64,000 nt of DNA from Symsagittifera roscoffensis (lineage: Eukaryota; Xenacoelomorpha; Acoela; Convolutidae). The position numbers and the translations under genes are program-made. Each line of letters begins with the position of its first letter. Positions within the stretch are counted from its first letter, which is position 1. Under the pieces are notes generated by a model. It did no database searches and was not told the origin of the DNA. It worked only from the letters and a program-made list of their open reading frames with translations. Below, piece after piece: positions 57,774-64,000 of this stretch. The DNA lies in contig NC_087064.1 of NCBI RefSeq assembly GCF_963678635.1, positions 66,333,548-66,397,547 on the forward strand, read 5' to 3'.

Positions 57774-59265
57774 TAAAGGAATTCAGAAAATTCAATTATC
57801 ATAATATTTTGGCGGTAATAAACTCAGTTTCAATTTTGCTAATTTCATGTGTCAGTGCTGTTGTATTTCACACTTTCAAATTGATGTCGAAATGAAGAAA
57901 CATGGAGAGCAAAAACTTGCGTTTGCTACAGATTGTTCTAATTCAAAATCCACGTGGAAAAAAGTTTCAATGAAATATAGCAAAAATACTTTAGGACTCC
58001 GTCAGCTAAAATCAAATTATAATATACATGGGCCACCGGGAATATGGTCAAGAACTACATAATTTCTCCACAACTTGAGACGAAGGCCTACTTTTTTAAA
58101 TTAGGGAAGACATTCTGCTTCAACTAGCTTAGGTTTTTTCTATTGAAAAATTTTGTGTATCCGCATTGCAGACTGCACTTAAAGAAGATGTGCAGGTCAA
58201 TATAAGGGAAGTTTGCTGTTAAAAGTAAAATGATACCTATAAAAAATTTTCAAAAATCTTTTAAAGTGAAAAAAAGTTGAAAATAATTTTTTTTTGTATT
58301 GAAAAAAAATTGCCGTAAATTTAGCTTAACTCTTGACAGCAGAAAATGTTTCTTCAACCTGAGCTATATTTGATCGAGAAAAGGCGGTGATAATCTATGT
58401 AAAAACTTATAATTAACAAATTTGTCAAAATTTGAACAAAAAAAATCTGAGGGAGTAGGGTGTAATGAAGACATCATTTTTGAACATTTTTAAATTAGAG
58501 AGTTTTCATTCACAGAAAAAAAAGAGAGAAAACCAATGTCATGTTTCTCGAGAGGGCAAATAAAGTATCAAAGAAAAGATACAATTTGTTTTTTTTAAGA
58601 ACAATTTTGTGAGACTTCAACCAATCAGTTGGTGCACTTCTACGAAACGAAAGTATAAAAGTTTAGTGTAAGCTTTTTTTGTATATGCCCTTAAAAATTC
58701 ATATGCCAAATCTAACCGACTAAACTGGTTTCTAGATTCATTGTTTCTCTTATTTGTTAACTCTAATAACCGTAACTACGACCTTTTTGTCAAAATGGGG
58801 TCTTATGCTGGCTTGATTGGTATTTCAAACCTTTCTTGGACAAAGTTCTAAACGACCTCTAAGATTTTACGCTTGCTTGCGTTTTTGCACGATTTGGCCT
58901 AGTTCATTCAAGAGGAGTATCAAGACGATCTAATCTACTGACGATGTTTTAAGACTAAGACGATGTTTTAAATTGAAAAAAAATCGAAAAAATAACCTTA
59001 AAATCCTATGCTGAACAATATGCAGTTACTTGTTAAAAAAAACTTGCAGACTCAAGCACTGCCAATAACCCACCATGTTTTGTCATCAATTTAATGATCT
59101 CGCAAGAATTCATATCTGCGCTTCTGAAATGTTTAGTTGGAAATTTGAAACAGCAGAAACTTTGTAGCCATGACCTTGACAACGGTTTTACGGTATAGAT
59201 ATCGTTGATTCGAGCCGCACAGTTGTCTAATGAGCACTTGCTTATTTGATAGCTTACTTACATAC
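57774..59265. other. No supported gene
   Basis: AT-rich sequence. The short frame at 57,847-58,062 (71 codons) is unrecognised. Confidence 0.45.
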
Positions 59266-59456
59266 CTTTTTACTTAGTTATTTATACCTACTTAGTTATT
59301 TACTCACTTACTTATTCTTCACTTACTCTTTTTTGCTTATCTACTTTTTTACTTACCTTACTTTACTTTCATGTTTTACTTTTTCCACTTAATTTTTTAT
59401 TTAACCTTACTTCACTTTACTTCACTTTACTTTACTTTACTTTACTTCATTTTAGA
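59266..59456. repeat. TTTAC/ACTT-type microsatellite
   Basis: Degenerate at first (CTTACTTATTC, TTACTTAGTTATTTA) and regular at the end (TTTACTTTACTTTACTTTAC). Confidence 0.85.
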
Positions 59457-60735
59457 TATATACATGCATACATCTGCAAATTCGTCTATGCTTGATTGAC
59501 TGCGTACAAAAATTTTTCCACGTACATTGTTAATTTTAATCGCCAACATAGAGTTCGTAATTCAAAACGCCTTTTCTTTAAGTGCAATGTTTTCAGAAGA
59601 AAACAAATGAGGACGAAAATTGCTCAGAACTTTAGAAAAACTAAATGATTTTTAGTTTTGCAGTTTTTGCACACCAATTTTACCTAAAAACGGATTTCCA
59701 ATTTTCCCAAACTTCTCAAAAAAATCACACCAAAACTACTGGGTCAAGTATTGACAACACTCAATCCAAATGATCCTTTTAAGTAGTCCAGCAAAATTTA
59801 CAGAAAAAGTGACCTTTAAAATAAATTATTTCGAGATTGAGTGATTAACTGATCAGCGTAACCCAGGAAGTGACTTGTCCAGAATTTTTTTCAGAAAGAC
59901 GCGCAGATAAGTTTTTTCTAGTCTCTTCTTGTTTAATTGTTCCAAAAGCCCAAACAAAACTTCAAAAGGGCAACCCAAACAGGCCTGGGCTCAGTCTGAT
60001 ATGAGATGACTTCCTTTTTTGTTTTGTTTTGATAAGACTTTCTGGCCAAAAATTAAAGAATTGTTCAATTAATTAATATTTTAGCGAAAACTTAGAGTAC
60101 CGTTTGAGATTTGATGGGATTGGTATCTGAAAGAGTTTTTTCACAACGTCTGCTTGCCACGCTCTCTACATTCAGCAGGATAAGTTTGTGCAACTGGTGA
60201 AACACTGATCTGAAACTTACTTTTTCTACATTAGTTGCGCAAAACTACAACATGTGTATTTCGCGAACTATCAAACAATGGTATTAACGGCAGTTTTAGT
60301 TCTAGAAAAGGCGTTTTAGTAAAGGAGTTTTGGGTGGCTATTTCTTGCTTTTTGACATCTTTGAAAAGTTGAAGATATTTAGCTGTTTCTAGAAGAAAAT
60401 GTTGACCGACTTGTCAAGTTTTTGTTAAAGAGTCTGCTAAGATGTCGAAGATTTCTCATGAAACTTCAAAATCTTGAAGAAACTAAGATTGCAAAGTTTT
60501 TCGAAGAAACCAAGATTGCGAAGAAACTAAGATTGTGAAAATCTTTATAATAACTCTAAGTTTGTAATCAATTTTTTAACATCATTTCAAAAAAAAATGT
60601 ATTTAAAATTATACATTTGAATAAATTTTAATATATTGATAAGAAGAAACTACAAGCGGTAAGCATTACATTTCATGTATACACAGTATAATTTTTCTTT
60701 TTGCGCTTATTCTCAAACGAAAATAAGCCCAAAAA
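59457..60735. other. No supported gene
   Basis: AT-rich. A short local repeat of GAAGAAACTAAGATTG-type words lies at about 60,470-60,540. Confidence 0.45.
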
Positions 60736-60739
60736 CCAA

Positions 60740-61200
60740 ATAAAAACAACTTCTTCTTGCATAAATTAATACACAATTTAAAACTGGTGTTTTGTTGAGC
60801 TGGCAACTTAAGTAACATACCTCAAAGCTAAACTGTTAGAAAAAAATTTTTTTTTTTTTAGTTTCCAAAAGGTGGTTTTTTCCGCAATCTTGATCACAAA
60901 CTGAACATAAACGAAAAACAGCTTCAATAAAAAACCAAAGCATAAAAAACAACGAAAAAAAGCGTCAGTTAAACAATTTAACTATGAAACATGAACAGTT
61001 TCTGCATTCTTGATCATAAATTGGTAACAAACAATAAAAAGCTTCTGCTTGCATTAAATGATATATGCTCAAATATTTCTTGTTTTTAGCAGAGCTGGCA
61101 ATTTAAAAAACATATCTCTAAGTGCATTATTAGAGTAAACTATTTTATTGTTTTTACCAATGTGGTATGGTTTTTGTAGCTTGGTGGTCGTAAAATCAAC
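60740..61200. repeat. Diverged tandem duplication, about 290 bp
   Basis: The order AATAAAAACAACTTCTTCTTGCAT, GAGCTGGCAACTTAA, ACATACCTCAAAGC recurs as AATAAAAAGCTTCTGCTTGCAT, GAGCTGGCAATTTAA, ACATATCTCTAAG. Confidence 0.6.
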
Positions 61201-61399
61201 AGACGTTGAGATCAATTAAGTTTTGGTTTTTGAGCAAACACTGTCTTTGAACTCATTTTTTTTTTCGTTTTGCTTTATAATATCTATTCCTAAAATAGTT
61301 TGCTGATAAGAAGCTCTGTCTCATAGAAAAAATTGTGAGAGCAAGTTTTTTTTCGTGTTCGAGCAACCGAAGCCTTTGAAATCATAACGCTAGCTTCTT

Positions 61400-61640
61400 T
61401 TTGTTCATTTTTGCGTCAATATATAGAAACTGAAGTCAGTTTTTTGATCAAAAATTATATCACTCGAACTCTGCAAGTAAGAACTGACTAGGTTTTGTAT
61501 TTTAAATTTTTGTCCCTTCAGGTTTCCAATGTTTACAACGGATTCTCAAACTAGCTATGACTACGCATCAGTTTCGTGTTGCAAAAGATGACAAAAAACT
61601 AAGCTAGGTGTCATTTTTTGTTTAATAAAACAAAAAAAAC
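61400..61640 (+). repeat. Segment related to palindromic-decamer repeats, with intron-like signals
   Basis: ACTCTGCAAGTAAGAA and ATTTTTGTCCCTTCAG, then TTACAACGGATTCTCAAA, match ACTCTGCAGGTGAGAA, ATTTTTGTCTCTTCAG and TTACAATGGATCCTCAAA in copy 1. The GT...AG segment is 61,477-61,521 (45 bp). It lies upstream of the RING-MATH gene and could be in its 5' leader. Confidence 0.45.
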
Positions 61641-61698
61641 CATGCAAAGGTGATAGCTATTAATTTTTCAGGGAAATTGCCGAACGGAAGCGATACAA

Positions 61699-62655
61699 AT
61701 GGAATGCCCGATATGTCTAGAAAACATCAGCAACATTCATGCTCTTATATGTGGGCATTCCTATTGCGGACCTCCGAAGTCATGTTTGAATACTTTGAAG
61801 CATAACAAAGGAAAAGCGACAAAATGTGCTGTTTGCAACACTGTGCTGAAAATCAAAGTATCCGATCTGAAACCACTGTACGGAATACGGGAAGTTTTGA
61901 GTGAAATTGGAGGGATTGCAAAACATTATCGCGAAACGGCGGAAAAACTAATGCCTCTGCTGGATGATATCGACAGCGTTTTATCCGAAACGGTTCGAGA
62001 GATTGAGATGCTGGAAGACAAAAAGTTAAAATTTGATCAACTTAAGGAATACAAAACCTCAATTGTACAATTTGTGAATGGACAAAAAACATTGTCCAAT
62101 GAACTGAAAGAGCTATTCGACACTGAATGGATTCAAACGATTGGCACAGACAGGAACAGGAACTCACTGAAAAACATCAAGCTTACATTTTGTATCGCTC
62201 ATGTCAAAGATGTTGAAAACAAAGTTCTATGCTCAGAAAAAATTTACCTCCAAGGTTTTCTGTTCCATATAGCAATTGGAAAAGTTTTGACCGCCGGAGA
62301 AGAATGGATAAAAAGCACTTTCTTTTATGATCTCGCGAACACACGAAATAGAGATGCTGAAGTAGAAATAAAATTTCAAATGGTTCTTCTTAGTTCTAAT
62401 CCCGCTAAAAGCATTAATTATCAATTCCTTCTACACAAGGGTACTAATGTCGCTTTATGCAAACCTGATATGGTCCGCTGGAAAAATTTGCAAAACCCCC
62501 GGAATGGATTCATATCAAAAAATGAATCCCTTGTCTTTCAAATCTGCGTCGAAACTCTCCGCATTATTGGAGATACCGCTCGGCAGGCTGATGCAGTTTT
62601 GGAATTCTCACAAGCCGAACTAAATTGTAAACGTACAGATTCAAATAAAGTATAA
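61699..62655 (+). CDS. RING-coiled coil-MATH protein, probable E3 ubiquitin ligase
   Basis: An uninterrupted 318-codon frame, the best-preserved gene in the window. Residues 3-46 form a RING-HC-like finger: C3, C6, C18, H20, C23, C29, C43, C46, with an unusual five-residue gap between C23 and C29. Residues about 65-140 are helical and probably coiled coil (IREVLSEI, IEMLEDKKLKFDQL). Residues about 159-287 resemble a MATH/TRAF domain (LQGFLFHIAIGKV, VEIKFQMVLLSS, RWKNLQNPRNGFISKNESLVFQICV). RING proteins with MATH domains transfer ubiquitin to bound substrates, so the role is inferred. A TTTTTCAG acceptor at 61,664-61,671 lies upstream and the frame stays open back to it (GNCRTEAIQ), so an upstream exon may exist. 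It lies inside palindromic-decamer repeat-related sequence. Confidence 0.8.
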   Translation: MECPICLENISNIHALICGHSYCGPPKSCLNTLKHNKGKATKCAVCNTVLKIKVSDLKPLYGIREVLSEIGGIAKHYRETAEKLMPLLDDIDSVLSETVREIEMLEDKKLKFDQLKEYKTSIVQFVNGQKTLSNELKELFDTEWIQTIGTDRNRNSLKNIKLTFCIAHVKDVENKVLCSEKIYLQGFLFHIAIGKVLTAGEEWIKSTFFYDLANTRNRDAEVEIKFQMVLLSSNPAKSINYQFLLHKGTNVALCKPDMVRWKNLQNPRNGFISKNESLVFQICVETLRIIGDTARQADAVLEFSQAELNCKRTDSNKV

Positions 62656-62809
62656 GTTATAAGTTTCTGGTTTGAGAGTAAATTTATTATAATTATCACA
62701 AAGTTATTATTATGATTGATAAAAACCTCCATTTCTATAGTTATTGCCTAAATTTGACTTTTGAAATGATTATTTTTTTTTTCATTTGAGCACTACTCGC
62801 ACCAAGCAA

Positions 62810-63999
62810 CCATGGATCATAATCGATTAAATTGTCATAATATTGCGAGTATCTATAAAATAACAAATCAATCGATTATAATCCATTAAAAATGGATTAT
62901 AATCCTTATTTTTTTATGCCAATAAAATCCATTATAATCGATTATAATCAATTTGAATGGACTTTGTTGAGGGGTTATTTATAAAAATATATATATATTT
63001 TTTCAAAGTTATCTCATCTTCTGTTTAGTTCATTTGCTAAGCATTACGTTTTATAAATCTTTTGGCTCTACTTTTGAAATTGATTGCAGTTTAACACTTC
63101 ATTTTATTATTTCTTTAACCACAACCGCACCCCCCCCCCCCCCAGTTTACCGCTCAGCCCCCACAGTTTAACCCACACCTTTTTAGGGGAGGGGGTTAAA
63201 AAAGCAGGGATGATGTTGAGACATTGCATTTAGCAAAAGACTTGGCGTACATTTTGCAAGTTTCTCGCAAAAACAGCAAAATTTTGCAAAAACAGTTAAA
63301 TGAAATAGATTATTATCAATTTTAATGGATTATAATGGATTTTTAGTACAAAAAAATCAATTATATGGGATTATCTTGGCAAAATAATTGATTTCAGTGA
63401 CAAAAATAATGGATTATAATCAATTATTATGGATTATAATGGGTTTTTCTTGTTCAAAAATAATCGTATATAATGGCAATATAATCGAGTTCGTGGTCTG
63501 AATATTACATATGTAATGGATTATAATGGATTATTTTTTGTCTCGGGAATCCTTTATAATCAATTAAAATCCATGCACGCTCGGTGCGGGGAAATAACAG
63601 AATAAAAAATCTAGTTAATCTAAGAGAGTTTTTTTGACCAGTTAAATTGGTCACCAATTTTCCTAACATCTTGGTTTTAACTATAAAGCAACTAACACTT
63701 CATCAGTAGAGATTCTGCTCACACAGTTTCGATATGGCGCGTAATTTTTACACTGATAGAGAAAAGTTAAATTCAGCCAAAAAAATAAATTACGCAATTC
63801 AAAAAGACACTGTTTCTTTATACTGAAATTTTCTTGCTCTTTCGATGTTTTAAAAGTTAGATAAGGTGTTTTTGGTCTTAACCCTTTCTTGATGAAACGA
63901 CGAATCATTTGTTCACTTCCTTATGTTTTAGTATAGTTTATACAAGATTTGAAAACAAGGCTCCCCTAAAGGGACACCATTGTCATTTCCTTTAGTTGT
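62810..63999. repeat. Palindromic-decamer repeat, copy 3, diverged
   Basis: Clusters of GATTATAATC with ATGG/CCAT flanks lie at 62,815-62,950 and 63,300-63,570. They flank a C-rich run (63,130-63,145) followed by a G-rich stretch (AGGGGAGGGGG, near 63,187-63,200). The following 63,640-64,000 aligns with the tail of copies 1 and 2 (ATATGGCGCGTxxTTTT, GTTAGATxxGGTGTTTTTGGTxxT, CTTGATGAAxC). It runs off the window. Confidence 0.6.
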
Positions 64000-64000
64000 C

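Overview
This window looks like AT-rich nuclear DNA from an invertebrate animal. It holds relics of three eukaryotic mobile-element classes: Maverick/Polinton with F54H12.2/F54H12.3-type genes, Ty3/Gypsy-like, and BEL/Pao. Between them lies long low-complexity, repeat-rich DNA. There are no operons, bacterial ribosome sites or rRNA. I cannot name the phylum from sequence alone. Nearly every coding region is a broken mobile-element gene. The one clearly intact cellular-type gene is a RING-MATH protein at 61.7-62.7 kb.

Layout. 1-6.0 kb is a degraded Maverick/Polinton, with an integrase tail and the start of a structural gene on the minus strand, then structural, small basic and F54H12.2-like genes on the plus strand. 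6.4-21.9 kb holds two tail-to-tail copies of a decayed Ty3/Gypsy-like element around a 200-base N gap. The left copy has a leader with a minisatellite, gag, zinc knuckles, integrase and a long 3' extension. Both copies lack protease, reverse transcriptase and RNase H, and they share the same stop codon and frameshifts. 22-26.5 kb is a second, divergent Maverick relic. 26.5-33.4 kb is mostly AT-rich DNA without a recognisable gene.

33.4-41 kb is a nested repeat complex built from self-complementary GATTATAATC-type decamers and C-rich/G-rich foldbacks. It also holds a foldback element with hAT-like ends. A diverged relative lies at 61.4-64 kb around the RING-MATH gene. 41.9-45.9 kb holds two tandem arrays with periods near 165 bp and 1.395 kb. 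49.37-57.77 kb is a structurally complete but coding-dead BEL/Pao element on the minus strand, with LTRs, a candidate PBS, a polypurine tract and a possible 4-bp target duplication.

The most unusual content is the 3' extension of the Ty3/Gypsy-like element. After the integrase it encodes a segment resembling the start of an ALC1/TARG1-type macro (ADP-ribose-binding) domain, then coiled coils, then an SGNH/GDSL hydrolase with all four family blocks in recognisable positions. The second candidate for something new is the palindromic-decamer/foldback repeat family and its association with the RING-MATH gene. All alignments were made by eye, so boundaries are approximate.
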